In this document: piece after piece, positions 42,350 to 50,982 of the stretch
How positions within the stretch are numbered: the first letter of the stretch is position 1
Layout: each line of letters starts with the position of its first letter
Translations under genes and position numbers: made by a program
Source: Candidatus Bathyarchaeia archaeon
Lineage (GTDB): Archaea > Thermoproteota > Bathyarchaeia > 40CM-2-53-6
Assembly: GCA_035935655.1 (NCBI GenBank)
Contig: DASYWW010000040.1
Span: 124,001-188,000, forward strand
Length of the DNA: 64,000 nucleotides
Reading direction: 5' to 3'
The notes under the pieces: generated by a model
Told to the model about the DNA's origin: nothing
The model's database searches: none
What the model saw: only the letters and a program-made list of their open reading frames with translations

Positions 42350-43266
42350 GAGTCATGGCTCCGCGTTGACAGGGCTGCAATCGCCTCGAATATGACCTTT
42401 ACACCGACCGCGGCGGTTTGGCCCGAGTCGAGCTGTGGAGAAACTTCGACCAAATCTAAGCCGATACTGTTCTTTTCCATTGTTGCATCAACCAACGTTA
42501 GAAGCTCGTCTGTTGTGAGCCCGTCTGGTTCAGGATTTCCGATACCCGGGGCAAATGCTGGATCAAGCACGTCGATATCGACTGTCACATAACTGTGGGA
42601 AAACGCTGACAGGAACCCTTTGATTCTCTCAGCTGTCTTTGGAAGCCCAGTTTTCCTCAGGTCCTGCGGAGTAATCGTTGTGACTCCTGTGCTTCTTGTG
42701 AAATCCAGTTCGGACTTTGAGAAGGCGCGGATACCGACTTCCATGATGTGGTCTGAGCCAAGCTGCTCGGACACTCTCCGCATGAATGTGGCATGAGAGA
42801 GTTTCTCTCCCAGAAATTCATCTCGCAGATCAAGATGAGCGTCGAAGCTGACGAGAGCCGTGTCTTTCGGCAGGGCATCGGCCGCTGCCTTAGTTATAGA
42901 GTGTTCTCCGCCAGCCATTATCGGAATCTTCTTTGCCTCAAACAGCTCGGAACAAACAGACCTGACTCTGCTGAGAGTGTCGGCGAGGCTCTCGACGATA
43001 TCAACGTCTCCCCAGTCGTGAACCGGCACTTTCTCTAAATCCACTCCTGATCTTACGCTATAGAGTTCCATGTTAGCCGAGACATCTCGGAGGACTCCAG
43101 GTGCAAACCTTGATCCAGCCTTGTACGTGCTCGTCTTGTCGTAGGGAACGCCGAAAAAGACGAAACGTGATCTGTCATAGCTAGCGGATATGCCAGTGAA
43201 TGGAACCCTTGTTGAGAGGTATAGCTTTGCTCGGCTCAATCTGTTGGACAGTCTGCGAGAAGCCAT
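42346..43266 (-). CDS. speB: Agmatinase/arginase-family ureohydrolase
   Basis: This enzyme hydrolyses agmatine (or a related guanidino compound) to putrescine and urea using a dinuclear Mn site. Metal-binding motifs are all present: AGGEHSIT, SFDAHLDLRD, SHATFMRR, and VDIDVLDPAFAPGIGNPEPDG. The ATG at 43266 gives 306 residues, the family size; an upstream extension is unlikely. It is translationally coupled to the HprK-like kinase, hinting at a polyamine link. The gene diverges from a membrane protein at 43314. Confidence 0.92.
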   Translation of the reverse strand: MASRRLSNRLSRAKLYLSTRVPFTGISASYDRSRFVFFGVPYDKTSTYKAGSRFAPGVLRDVSANMELYSVRSGVDLEKVPVHDWGDVDIVESLADTLSRVRSVCSELFEAKKIPIMAGGEHSITKAAADALPKDTALVSFDAHLDLRDEFLGEKLSHATFMRRVSEQLGSDHIMEVGIRAFSKSELDFTRSTGVTTITPQDLRKTGLPKTAERIKGFLSAFSHSYVTVDIDVLDPAFAPGIGNPEPDGLTTDELLTLVDATMEKNSIGLDLVEVSPQLDSGQTAAVGVKVIFEAIAALSTRSHDS

Positions 43267-43313
43267 TGTAAAGCTTATTGGGGGAGGTGCCGACTCGGCG
43301 TAGGAACATCGCA

Positions 43314-43730
43314 ATGCCTAAGCAAGAAGCCAAGCAAGAGTCGAAAAACGAGGCAATTTCCGCAGGAGTAGTACGACCGGTTGGTCTCTCTTTTTCCTCG
43401 TTCTTTTACGCTGCCTCTGGTCTCTACTATCTCATCTATCCACTCGTGGTGCAGGATACAACACTATACCAGTTGTACCTTATCGGAGCCTTGTCAATAA
43501 TTGGTTCGGTGGGAATAATGCGGGTGACCAGGTGGGGTCTCTGGCTCGGGCTCGCGCTCTTTCCGCTTCAGATAGTTGCCCCCGCATTTGCTCTAATGGC
43601 CGCACTTCAATACCCAGGGGTAGCCTCAAGCAGCACCGCGATAGCCTATGTCGTATCCCTTGCGATTCTAATGTTCTTCGCATCGTTAACTTTCCTACTC
43701 GTTCTGGACAAGAGAAAGACGTTCAAGTAG
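43314..43730 (+). CDS. Four-helix membrane protein, unknown
   Basis: A charged N-terminal stretch (PKQEAKQESKNEAI) is followed by about four transmembrane helices and a short basic end (VLDKRKTFK). The protein from the ATG at 43314 has 138 residues; an upstream start at 43278 would reach into the divergent agmatinase promoter. It overlaps topoisomerase IA by 8 bases tail-to-tail. No function is assigned. Confidence 0.65.
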   Translation: MPKQEAKQESKNEAISAGVVRPVGLSFSSFFYAASGLYYLIYPLVVQDTTLYQLYLIGALSIIGSVGIMRVTRWGLWLGLALFPLQIVAPAFALMAALQYPGVASSSTAIAYVVSLAILMFFASLTFLLVLDKRKTFK

Positions 43731-45855
43731 CAGGCGCAGCTTCCCCCGATATCCGTGTCGGAATCTTATTCACGTTGGGTGTGGGCTTCGTTTCCCTAGC
43801 TTTCGCTGCATAACAGCGTGGACATGAAATCAAGGGTCTACGCCTTCCTGATCGTGCTTGAACCATCTGAAATCCACAGGCATTGCAACGACGGCTCAGT
43901 AGGGTAAGAGCGCCGAATTGCGGTAGCGGAAGAGCAAAATTGCATCCCGTTTCCCACTTGCCGCTGCAACCGATGAATCTTTTGCCGGTCCCACGACTTC
44001 GGACGATAGCAAGTTTCAGCCCGCACTTCGGGCAAGGACCGTCAAGGGTGACATCAGCTACCCTTTGTGCTACGATGACATCTGACAGCATAGAACCAAT
44101 CTTCTCTTCGTTTTCTGCCAGCGAGAGCATGATTGGCCGAAGATACTCTAGAGCTTCAACCAGTACGCGGCGTCTGGAGGCGGTCCCACTCTGGATGTCT
44201 TGCATCAAGTTCTCCAGATTCGCGGTGAATGACGAGTCGATAATCAAAGGACAATATACTGAGAGAGTCTCAATTATCTTGCCTGCGAGTTCGCTCGCCT
44301 TCATCCGTTCTTCCCTAACGTAGCTCCGCGCGTAGAGAAGATCGATGATGCCTGCTCGTGTAGCCTTTGTACCGATGCTTGCCTCTTCCATTTTCTTCAA
44401 GAGGCTACTTGGATTGTAACGATGAGGTGGTTGCGTGAAATTCTCGACGGCTTTGATGTCCTGAACCTTCGCTCGGTCACCGATCCTTAAGTCGGGTAGA
44501 GGTTTTGAGTCATCAAACACATAGGGCCGGTAGAACTCAACCCAGCCCAAGCGGACGATATGTGAACCCGAAAGAAAGAACCTGTGGTTGTTATGGGCGA
44601 GAATTACCCGCGTACTTGTCTTGAGGCTGGATTCCGCAAGCGAGGCCATAAATCGTCGCGAGATGAGATCGTATAACTTGGCCTCACCACTCGAAAGGGG
44701 TCGTTTGGGAGATTCGCCTGTAGGGAAGATTGCAGGGTGAGCTGGGTCATCTTTGGGACCGTTGTTCGGACGAAGACTGCCTTTGGTCATGAGCTTGGCG
44801 ACTAACGACCGGTAGTCAGCATGAGTTGCGATTCCATGCAAGATTTCGGCATACCCAATATCGGGGGGTAGTCTCTGGCTAGATGTCCTTGGGTAGGAAA
44901 TTAGAGCATCAAGATACAATCTCTCGGCAAAGACAATCGTCCTTGCAGGAGAATAGCCAAAGTGTCGATAGGCCTCGGTTTGAAGATTCGACAAGTCAAA
45001 CGGGTAGGGGGAATACTGTTGAATCTCTCGGGATTCCACCGCTTTGACCTCAAGTGGAACGTCACGACACTGGTCGCGGACATTCTCGGCCTCAGCTTGA
45101 GAGACGAGCCTATCTTTTTCGTATTCTAAGCTGTAGGTCTTGCCATTGTGGCCGATTGTGGCCTGTATTGTCCAGTATGGAACAGGGACAAAATTGGATA
45201 TCTCCTCCTCTCGTTCTACGACGAAGCCGAGCGTTGGGCCTTGTACTCTTCCGGTACTAAGCGTCGCGTAGCCTCTGCCCTGCCTCAAGGCTGATTCTGT
45301 TAGGAGTCGCGAGAGATTGATCCCGTAAAGCCAATCTAGTTCATGCCGGCACTTTCCCGCATCCACCAAGGGAAATTCCGGGTTTGAATCTAGCTTTTGA
45401 AAAGCGAGTCGGAGCTCCTTCTCGGTCATTGTACTGAATTTCATTCTGAGTGCCTTGGTGTGAGCTCCGTTGCAAGCGTATTGCAGTACCGTGTGACCTA
45501 TGACCGATCCTTCAATGTCATAATCACACGCGTTGATGTAACGATCGGCGGCTGTTGCAATGGAGGCGATCAAGCGGACCCATCGAGCTAGTCTTACAGA
45601 TGCCTTGTCGACCTGATGTTTTGGGGCCCAATGATAGTCCCAGATAGGGTAGGAACGTCTACTGGATCGACCTTTCGAGTCAACACCGTAGAGATGTCCA
45701 AGGGCCGAGCAAACTATGATCCGTTCCGTCTTTCTGCGGCACTCAAAATAGGGAACACCTTGAGACTCGAATTTCTGCGGGAGATTCTCTTCATCTAGTG
45801 CCCTTGCGATGCGTTGAGCCGCGTCAGGCTTCTCGCAAACAATCAGGGTCTTAAT
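43723..45855 (-). CDS. topA: Type IA DNA topoisomerase, non-canonical start
   Basis: This topoisomerase I relaxes negative supercoils through a tyrosine intermediate. The catalytic Tyr is in ALISYPRTSSQRLP. The Toprim domain has ACDYDIEGSVIG (DxD), and the C-terminus bears zinc elements (CPKCGLK, CNACGF). The first ATG is at 45573 and would cut off the Toprim start; the frame continues upstream to 45855, encoding KTLIVCEKPDAAQRIARAL, the conserved Toprim entry. The codon before is the TAG of the upstream gene, so initiation must use ATT (45855) or CTG (45846). About 710 codons. It is coupled to the small zinc protein upstream. Confidence 0.9.
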   Translation of the reverse strand: MKTLIVCEKPDAAQRIARALDEENLPQKFESQGVPYFECRRKTERIIVCSALGHLYGVDSKGRSSRRSYPIWDYHWAPKHQVDKASVRLARWVRLIASIATAADRYINACDYDIEGSVIGHTVLQYACNGAHTKALRMKFSTMTEKELRLAFQKLDSNPEFPLVDAGKCRHELDWLYGINLSRLLTESALRQGRGYATLSTGRVQGPTLGFVVEREEEISNFVPVPYWTIQATIGHNGKTYSLEYEKDRLVSQAEAENVRDQCRDVPLEVKAVESREIQQYSPYPFDLSNLQTEAYRHFGYSPARTIVFAERLYLDALISYPRTSSQRLPPDIGYAEILHGIATHADYRSLVAKLMTKGSLRPNNGPKDDPAHPAIFPTGESPKRPLSSGEAKLYDLISRRFMASLAESSLKTSTRVILAHNNHRFFLSGSHIVRLGWVEFYRPYVFDDSKPLPDLRIGDRAKVQDIKAVENFTQPPHRYNPSSLLKKMEEASIGTKATRAGIIDLLYARSYVREERMKASELAGKIIETLSVYCPLIIDSSFTANLENLMQDIQSGTASRRRVLVEALEYLRPIMLSLAENEEKIGSMLSDVIVAQRVADVTLDGPCPKCGLKLAIVRSRGTGKRFIGCSGKWETGCNFALPLPQFGALTLLSRRCNACGFQMVQARSGRRRPLISCPRCYAAKARETKPTPNVNKIPTRISGEAAPAT

Positions 45856-46089
45856 CTAATTCCACCTTTCAGGGTTCTGAATCAAGAACTGACCTATCTT
45901 TCGTGTCCGATCGCCAGTTTCAGGCAATCCTACTAGACGCTGAAGAAAATCCCCAATCGTCAGGCTCCCGTACGCAGCAAGCCAGAGGGAGAATGCATCC
46001 CTGACATTGCGATAAGCCCTTAGGTGATTAGGACAAAACCAGGTACTGGCGTCTACAATTTTCATTCCACAGACAGCGCACTGATCCAT
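45856..46089 (-). CDS. Small putative zinc protein upstream of topA
   Basis: This 77-residue protein has C-x2-C near the N-terminus (QCAVCGMK) and CPNH about 12 residues later, a probable zinc knuckle, followed by a helical region (RNVRDAFSLWLAAYG). Its stop codon directly abuts the first codon of the topoisomerase IA frame, so it may serve for translational coupling. The family is not known to me. Confidence 0.65.
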   Translation of the reverse strand: MDQCAVCGMKIVDASTWFCPNHLRAYRNVRDAFSLWLAAYGSLTIGDFLQRLVGLPETGDRTRKIGQFLIQNPERWN

Positions 46090-46263
46090 ATCTTACCTTT
46101 CCATCCTCACAATATCCCTGCAATCACATACAAGAGAGATTCGCGAACAATTCGATGCCATCTCCCTATAGATGTGAGGCAACGTCAAATGCGCTAACCA
46201 TCGCGACCTAGGCAAACTGTTTTAACTGTATTACCTTAAAATGGTCCGCAGGAAGTTCAACCA

Positions 46264-47511
46264 TTGGCAGACAAGAGAGCTGTATTGCTAATAGTCGACG
46301 GAATGGCGGACAGACCCTTGATCGATCATGATTACAAAACACCTCTGGAATTCGCGAACACTCCAAATATGGATAGGCTGGCCAAGGGGGGCCTTGTTGG
46401 CCAACTTGACCCCATATCTCCAGGGGTACGCGCTGGAAGTGATGTAGCGAACCTCGCGTTGCTAGGATATGATCCTGCGAAGTACTACACGGGACGTGGT
46501 GCTCTGGAAGCGATAGGTGCTGGAATCGAACTTCGCCCGGGTGATGTAGCGTTCCGGTGCAACTTTGCGACTGTCGACGATGATTTTCGGGTTGAAGATA
46601 GACGGGCCGGACGAATTAGAAAGGGAACTTCAAAGCTAGCTAAAGCGGTTGATGCGATCAAAATTGATGGAGTGCAAGGGATCAGGACGATCTTCAAGGC
46701 GACAGTAGATCACAGGGCGGTTCTAGTTTTGCGTGGTGAAAAACTGTCGCGAATGGTTTCTGACGTGGACCCGAAGGAAGAAGGTGCGAAGATCCAGATT
46801 TCGAAAGCGCTTGACGGAAGCGAAGAGGCAAAACGGACATCTGCAGCAGTCAACGAATTCGTCAAGAGATCACATGAAGTGTTGCGAGAACATCCGTTGA
46901 ATCAGGAACGAGCGAACGAAGGTGAGAAGGCAGCGAACATTGTATTGACAAGGGGAGCGGGGACAACTCCGAATCTTCCAAGCTTCAAGTCGATGTTCGA
47001 CCTCCGCGGATGCTGCATTTCTGGAACCCCGATGATCCAAGGAATAGCGACCATCGCAGGCATGGAAGTCATGGACGTCAAAGGTGCGACCGGTGGAATC
47101 AAGACAGACTACGAGGCAAAGGCCAAAGCGGTGATCGAAGGGAGCAAGGACAAGAACTTCGTTCTCGTCCATGTAAAAGCGCCCGACATCGCAGGTCACG
47201 ACGGCGATTTCAAAGGCAAAGTCAGAACCTTGGAGGAGGTGGACACCCTTGTGGGTCATATTATCGACGAGGTTGATATTGGGCTGAACTATGTTGCGCT
47301 GACCGCCGACCACGCTACTCCAGTAGGGTACGGAGCTCATACTGGGGACCCTGTGCCAGTTGTAATCGGTGGTCCCGACGTCCCTGCGAGTCGGGTTCTC
47401 AAGCTCAGCGAGGCTTCAGCCGCCAGGGGAAACCTCGGAAGGATACGGGGTCTTGACCTGATGCCGATAATCACCGACCTCGTTGGTCGAAGCAGGCTCT
47501 ACGGCTCCTAG
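46264..47511 (+). CDS. apgM: 2,3-bisphosphoglycerate-independent phosphoglycerate mutase (archaeal)
   Basis: This enzyme interconverts 3- and 2-phosphoglycerate in glycolysis/gluconeogenesis. The 415-residue protein is an alkaline-phosphatase superfamily member: LLIVDGMADRP (metal Asp), SPGVRAGSDVANLALLGYDP (the catalytic Ser lies in this region), DIAGHDGDF (metal Asp/His), and LTADHATPVGYGAHTGDPVP (DH and H). It begins with TTG, preceded by A/T-rich sequence suitable for a TATA box. A long repeat-bearing spacer follows. Confidence 0.95.
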   Translation: MADKRAVLLIVDGMADRPLIDHDYKTPLEFANTPNMDRLAKGGLVGQLDPISPGVRAGSDVANLALLGYDPAKYYTGRGALEAIGAGIELRPGDVAFRCNFATVDDDFRVEDRRAGRIRKGTSKLAKAVDAIKIDGVQGIRTIFKATVDHRAVLVLRGEKLSRMVSDVDPKEEGAKIQISKALDGSEEAKRTSAAVNEFVKRSHEVLREHPLNQERANEGEKAANIVLTRGAGTTPNLPSFKSMFDLRGCCISGTPMIQGIATIAGMEVMDVKGATGGIKTDYEAKAKAVIEGSKDKNFVLVHVKAPDIAGHDGDFKGKVRTLEEVDTLVGHIIDEVDIGLNYVALTADHATPVGYGAHTGDPVPVVIGGPDVPASRVLKLSEASAARGNLGRIRGLDLMPIITDLVGRSRLYGS

Positions 47512-47552
47512 ACACAATCTCTGTCCTCCCTCGCGTCGCGGGGTGTTCTTCT

Positions 47553-47735
47553 CTTATCCCCCGTCTCCGGGGAAGTTTTTCGGTGTCTGCTATCGATAAT
47601 GGGCGAGTCCCGGGGTTCTGGGCTTGGTCCGGGCTTAGACCATCTTGTATTTTTGCGCCTGTCACGTAGGGTTTGCTAGGAAATCTAGCGACCGGATCTC
47701 AGAATCGAGATCAGGGCTGATAATCGGCGAACTGG
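47553..47735 (+). repeat. Dispersed ~190-bp repeat, degenerate copy D
   Basis: This is the most diverged copy. It starts with tatcccccgtctccggggaag and has tgtctgc, gataatgggcgag, and, after about 90 bases, aaatctagcgaccggatctcagaatcgagatcagggct. That last block matches copy C almost base for base (tctagcg, cagattcaagatcagggct). It lies about 50 bases upstream of copy B in tandem, in the apgM-downstream spacer. Assigned by eye; an alignment would fix its ends. Confidence 0.6.
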
Positions 47736-47783
47736 TTTGGAGGAGATCTTTATTCAGCCACTCTTGAGTCGCGAGTTGCAATC

Positions 47784-47972
47784 ACTAAGACCCCCCTCTT
47801 TTATGGAGAAGATTTTCTGTCTGGCAGGGTTTCTGGGCGAGACAGTTGATTCAGAGCGCGATTCGGGCTTGGATGGCGAGGGAGAGATACGGGAAGTCAT
47901 CTAGTATTTCCGAACGATCCGAGGGAGAGAAATTCAGCCACTTTCCAGATTCGAGGACAGGGCGTGAAATGA
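47784..47972 (+). repeat. Dispersed ~190-bp repeat, copy B
   Basis: The copy begins cactaagacccccct, continues gagaagattttctgtctggcaggg, tgggcgaga, gttgattcagagcgcgattc, ggatgg, tttccgaacgatcc, and ends with ccagattcgaggacagggcg. The first part matches copy A and the very start (ctaagaccccc) matches copy C. The spacing from cgaacga to the agattc block is about 25 bases in all copies. No open frame is conserved between copies. Confidence 0.8.
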
Positions 47973-48258
47973 GCAATTTCTCGAGCGGTTCCGGCCACGA
48001 AGGAAGAAGGACAAAACAGGGACTGGTGAACGTGGAATCATGAGGGTTTCACGAAGGGCGGGGCGCGGGGAAAAACAGACCCCCGGGTGGTCGTGATTTA
48101 GTTAACGGAAAAAACAGTTTAGCAACAAGAGGGCAATTTACTGACGGATTTTGGGGCCGGAGTAATTTGATGTGCGAAGTCCTGGAAGGAAACCGTGCGG
48201 AACAGTATCCGAGCTCAGCTAGTCCATCGCCCATCTTGGGCGCAACACCTGAAGCTGT
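47973..48258. other. Spacer after repeat copy B
   Basis: About 290 bases without a supported gene. G/C-rich near 48055-48085, then A-rich. No further repeat copy is visible. Confidence 0.35.
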
Positions 48259-48648
48259 CTAACTTTTTCCCTTCTTGAGCTTTCGGGCAAGTTCGAAACG
48301 ATCAGAAGAATAGTTCGGGTAAACGATGTCCATCAATGGGAGTCTTTCCGTTGAGAGGGGAGGAAAGGGCGGAATTCCCTTGATCTTATCACTCTCGGGG
48401 GCGCTTCTGGAGCCGAATCGTCATACGGAACGACCTTGAGGATTCCAGAACTGCTGAGAACCCTGTAGCCCTCCAATCCTTCATGACGCATGAATTTGTG
48501 AAGAAGCAACTTGACATCTCGGCCCCTCTCATCCTCGATCTCAATCTTGTTGCCATCGACCTTGATCCTGCCTGGAATTTTTCGACTGGAGAAACTTGGT
48601 CGCAGCTTCAGCTTCCCCGGGTAGCATTTTCAGCTCTACAAGTACCAT
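48259..48648 (-). pseudogene. Conserved-looking gene broken by two opposite frame changes
   Basis: On the minus strand the ATG at 48648 opens a frame encoding MVLVELKMLPG. After the GGGG run at 48615-48618 the protein-like reading moves to another frame with KLKLRPSFSSRKIPGRIKVD, then DVKLLLHKFMRHEGLEGYRV and SSSGILKVVPYDD. At the CCCCC run near 48395 it returns to the first frame with KIKGIPPFPPLSTERLP and DIVYPNYSSDRFELARKL, stopping at 48259. Removing one G and adding one C would give a continuous protein of about 130 residues. It is either a recent pseudogene or carries homopolymer sequence errors. The fold of the middle part vaguely recalls L22e-type small RNA-binding proteins; not a firm assignment. 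Confidence 0.65.
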
Positions 48649-48773
48649 CTAACTGCCCTAGACAAGTCGTGGCCTATCGTCGCATTTTAGCCTGTTCAAG
48701 AGGCGAGAAGGAGGAGGGCACTGGTAGAACAGCCAAAAGAAGGAATAAATTGTCGCAGTCGGGTCTGGCCAAG

Positions 48774-49994
48774 ATGGGCAAACGGTTGTCGGTGGCGGTT
48801 CAAGGGTTCCACCCTTCAAGCTTCTTGTCCGAAGAGACCGCAAGGCTGCGCGAACTCGCCCAAGACAAGAAAGTCATCTCGGCAGTATCAGGAGGCGTCG
48901 ACAGCACCGTCGCTACACTGGTCGCGAGAGAAGCTCTCGGCGACAAACTCCTACCGATCATGATGGACACAGGCTTTCTCCGGGCTGGGGAACCTGAAAG
49001 TGTCAAAGAAAGATTGGCAAAGTCTCCTACTTCTCTGAAACTGCGATTGATCCATGCTAGCGGTCGATTCCTATCCTCCGTCAAGGGAGAAACAACCGCG
49101 GAAGAAAAGAGGAAAAAGTTCAGAGAGACATTCTACCAAGTTCTCAAAGAAGAAGCCGAGAAAGAAGACTGCGAGTACATTCTTCAGGGGACCATTGCTC
49201 CTGACTGGATTGAGACGCAGGGCGGTATCAAGACCCAACACAATATCCTGGAACAAGTGGGAATAGATCCTTCGACAACCTACGGTTTCAAGATCATCGA
49301 ACCTCTGGCAGACCTCTACAAGGATCAGGTGAGAGCGCTCGGACGCCATCTGAATCTTCCAAGCGAGCTGTCAGAGAGACAGCCGTTCCCTGGTCCAGGG
49401 CTTCTTGTCAGATGCATTGGAAACGTAACTAAGGAAAAGGTTCGAGTGCTTAAAGAGGCAACAAGAATAGTTGAGACAGCGCTAGCTCCCTTCAACTACG
49501 AGCAGTACTTTTCAGCCGTAATCGAGAACAGGTTCGCTAGGGAGCCCTCGACTAAAACACTCTCAGGGGCGGCAGGTGATGCCCTTGGACTTCCAAAGTC
49601 CGAGATCCAGGCCGAGGTTTTTGAAGACCGAGTGACTGGAGTGAAGGGCGACCAAAGATGCTACGGACTACTGGCCGGGGTCAAACTCTCAGAAGAATCC
49701 CGCGAAACCTACGGCTGGCTCCAAGATCGACTTCGACTGCTCCAAGCTGGACTCGTGGAAAGATTTCCGGACGTCACTAGGGTCGCGTTGCTCGTCAAGG
49801 AGCGAAGAGGTGGAGGACCCTTTTCTATGATCGTCAGAGCTGTTTCGACCAGGGACTTCATGACCGCCGCAGTCTCCCCTGCACCGTGGAAAATCCTCAA
49901 AGACATCGCCCAGGAGATCCTGAAAGGAGAAGACGTCAGCCGAGTCTACTACGATATTACGCCCAAACCACCCGGAACCATCGAGTTCGAATAG
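48774..49994 (+). CDS. guaAB: GMP synthase subunit B (ATP pyrophosphatase), long form
   Basis: This subunit adenylates XMP and aminates it with ammonia supplied by subunit A. The PP-loop is VISAVSGGVDSTVATLV. LQGTIAPDWIETQGG and RQPFPGPGLLVRCIG are conserved, and the end ITPKPPGTIEFE is diagnostic. At about 406 residues it is some 100 longer than usual archaeal subunits. The extra residues lie in the dimerisation domain, between GVKGDQRCYG and STRDFMTA, as in eukaryotic GMP synthases. I use the ATG at 48774; a TTG at 48750 is possible. Further upstream sequence is antisense to the broken gene. Confidence 0.93.
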   Translation: MGKRLSVAVQGFHPSSFLSEETARLRELAQDKKVISAVSGGVDSTVATLVAREALGDKLLPIMMDTGFLRAGEPESVKERLAKSPTSLKLRLIHASGRFLSSVKGETTAEEKRKKFRETFYQVLKEEAEKEDCEYILQGTIAPDWIETQGGIKTQHNILEQVGIDPSTTYGFKIIEPLADLYKDQVRALGRHLNLPSELSERQPFPGPGLLVRCIGNVTKEKVRVLKEATRIVETALAPFNYEQYFSAVIENRFAREPSTKTLSGAAGDALGLPKSEIQAEVFEDRVTGVKGDQRCYGLLAGVKLSEESRETYGWLQDRLRLLQAGLVERFPDVTRVALLVKERRGGGPFSMIVRAVSTRDFMTAAVSPAPWKILKDIAQEILKGEDVSRVYYDITPKPPGTIEFE

Positions 49995-49997
49995 CAA

Positions 49998-50588
49998 ATG
50001 ACCACAATACCAGTCGTTTACGTCAAAGGCCAATACAATCATTTGATTGTCCGAAACCTCAAGGAGCTGGGAGTGGAATCCAAGCTACAGCCACCCTCTA
50101 TTCCCCTCGAACAACTCGAAGCGATGCACCCAGACGCGCTCGTTATGGGCGGTGGCCCGCAAAGCGTAAGATCTCCTGATCAGCTCACGGGAGAGTTGGC
50201 CGATGCTGCTCGACTGATAAGACAAGTCAAACTCCCAATGCTGTGCATCTGCGTTACCCACCAGCTACTTGCCACGGCTTTCGGTGGAGTCACTGAAGCT
50301 GCTCGGAAGCCTGAGTTCGGTCCAGTCGAAATCTCGGTATTAGAAGATGGTCGGATTCTCGAGGGATTAGGGCCGCGTTTTACCGCGTGGGAGTCGCACA
50401 ACGACGAAGTGGTGAAGGCCCCCGAGGACTTCCAGGTTATGGCAAGATCGAGCAACTGCGCCGTTGAAGCTATCAGACACAATAGTAGAGACGTCTATGG
50501 AGTCCAGTTCCACCCGGAAGTATCGCACACAACGAAAGGGGTAGACTTGTTCAAGAACTTCCTACAAATCGTCGAAGAGGACAAGTAA
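49998..50588 (+). CDS. guaAA: GMP synthase subunit A (glutamine amidotransferase)
   Basis: This class I glutamine amidotransferase supplies ammonia to subunit B. The 196-residue protein has MGGGPQSVR (oxyanion strand), the nucleophile in PMLCICVTHQLLA (the second Cys takes the usual GxCxGHQ position, with Thr in place of the second Gly), and the His-Glu pair in VQFHPEVSHT. It starts three bases after the stop of subunit B. The order B then A, both on one operon, is typical for archaeal split GMP synthase. Confidence 0.93.
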   Translation: MTTIPVVYVKGQYNHLIVRNLKELGVESKLQPPSIPLEQLEAMHPDALVMGGGPQSVRSPDQLTGELADAARLIRQVKLPMLCICVTHQLLATAFGGVTEAARKPEFGPVEISVLEDGRILEGLGPRFTAWESHNDEVVKAPEDFQVMARSSNCAVEAIRHNSRDVYGVQFHPEVSHTTKGVDLFKNFLQIVEEDK

Positions 50589-50613
50589 GCTTAGCCCCGC
50601 TGCTCGCAGATAC

Positions 50614-50910
50614 TCATTCGAAGGGAGCTGGTATATTCCTAAGCTGCCAGGTGACCTCGCCTTTCACGGTATCGATCCAGATGAGGAACGCCCTACCTGT
50701 CGGCCTTTGCGATCGATACGAGTTCAGATCCGCAACAAGCTTAGGATCGACGAGAGCCTCGGCAGACGCTCCTTCACCGGTGTTTGGATCGACGAGTTCG
50801 AAGCTCAGCCTAGTCATTCCTTCCTCGGGAATCGCTGAGTATCGTAATACATGGAATCCTCGGCCGTCTAGACTCAGAAGGACTGGCTTTTCGGCAGGAT
50901 CAATGGTCAA
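50614..50910 (-). CDS. Hypothetical beta-rich protein
   Basis: This 98-residue unknown protein has an alternating pattern (PVLLSLDGRGFHVLRYSAI, then MTRLSFELVDPNTG and RAFLIWIDTVKGEVTWQLRN) indicating a beta sandwich or barrel. It is 72 bases downstream of the AAA+/Lon gene on the same strand and may be the last gene of that unit. No motif suggests a function. Confidence 0.55.
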   Translation of the reverse strand: MTIDPAEKPVLLSLDGRGFHVLRYSAIPEEGMTRLSFELVDPNTGEGASAEALVDPKLVADLNSYRSQRPTGRAFLIWIDTVKGEVTWQLRNIPAPFE

Positions 50911-50982
50911 GCCAAAACCAAATTCGCTGTCCCAGGCAGGTGTAATAGAGTCTTCTCGTCGACTCCTAGGTTGTGGGAACGA

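Noticed and set aside
48483-48773. N-terminal extension of GMP synthase subunit B
   Set aside because: The extension does not match the family and is antisense to the protein-like reading of the broken gene at 48259-48648.
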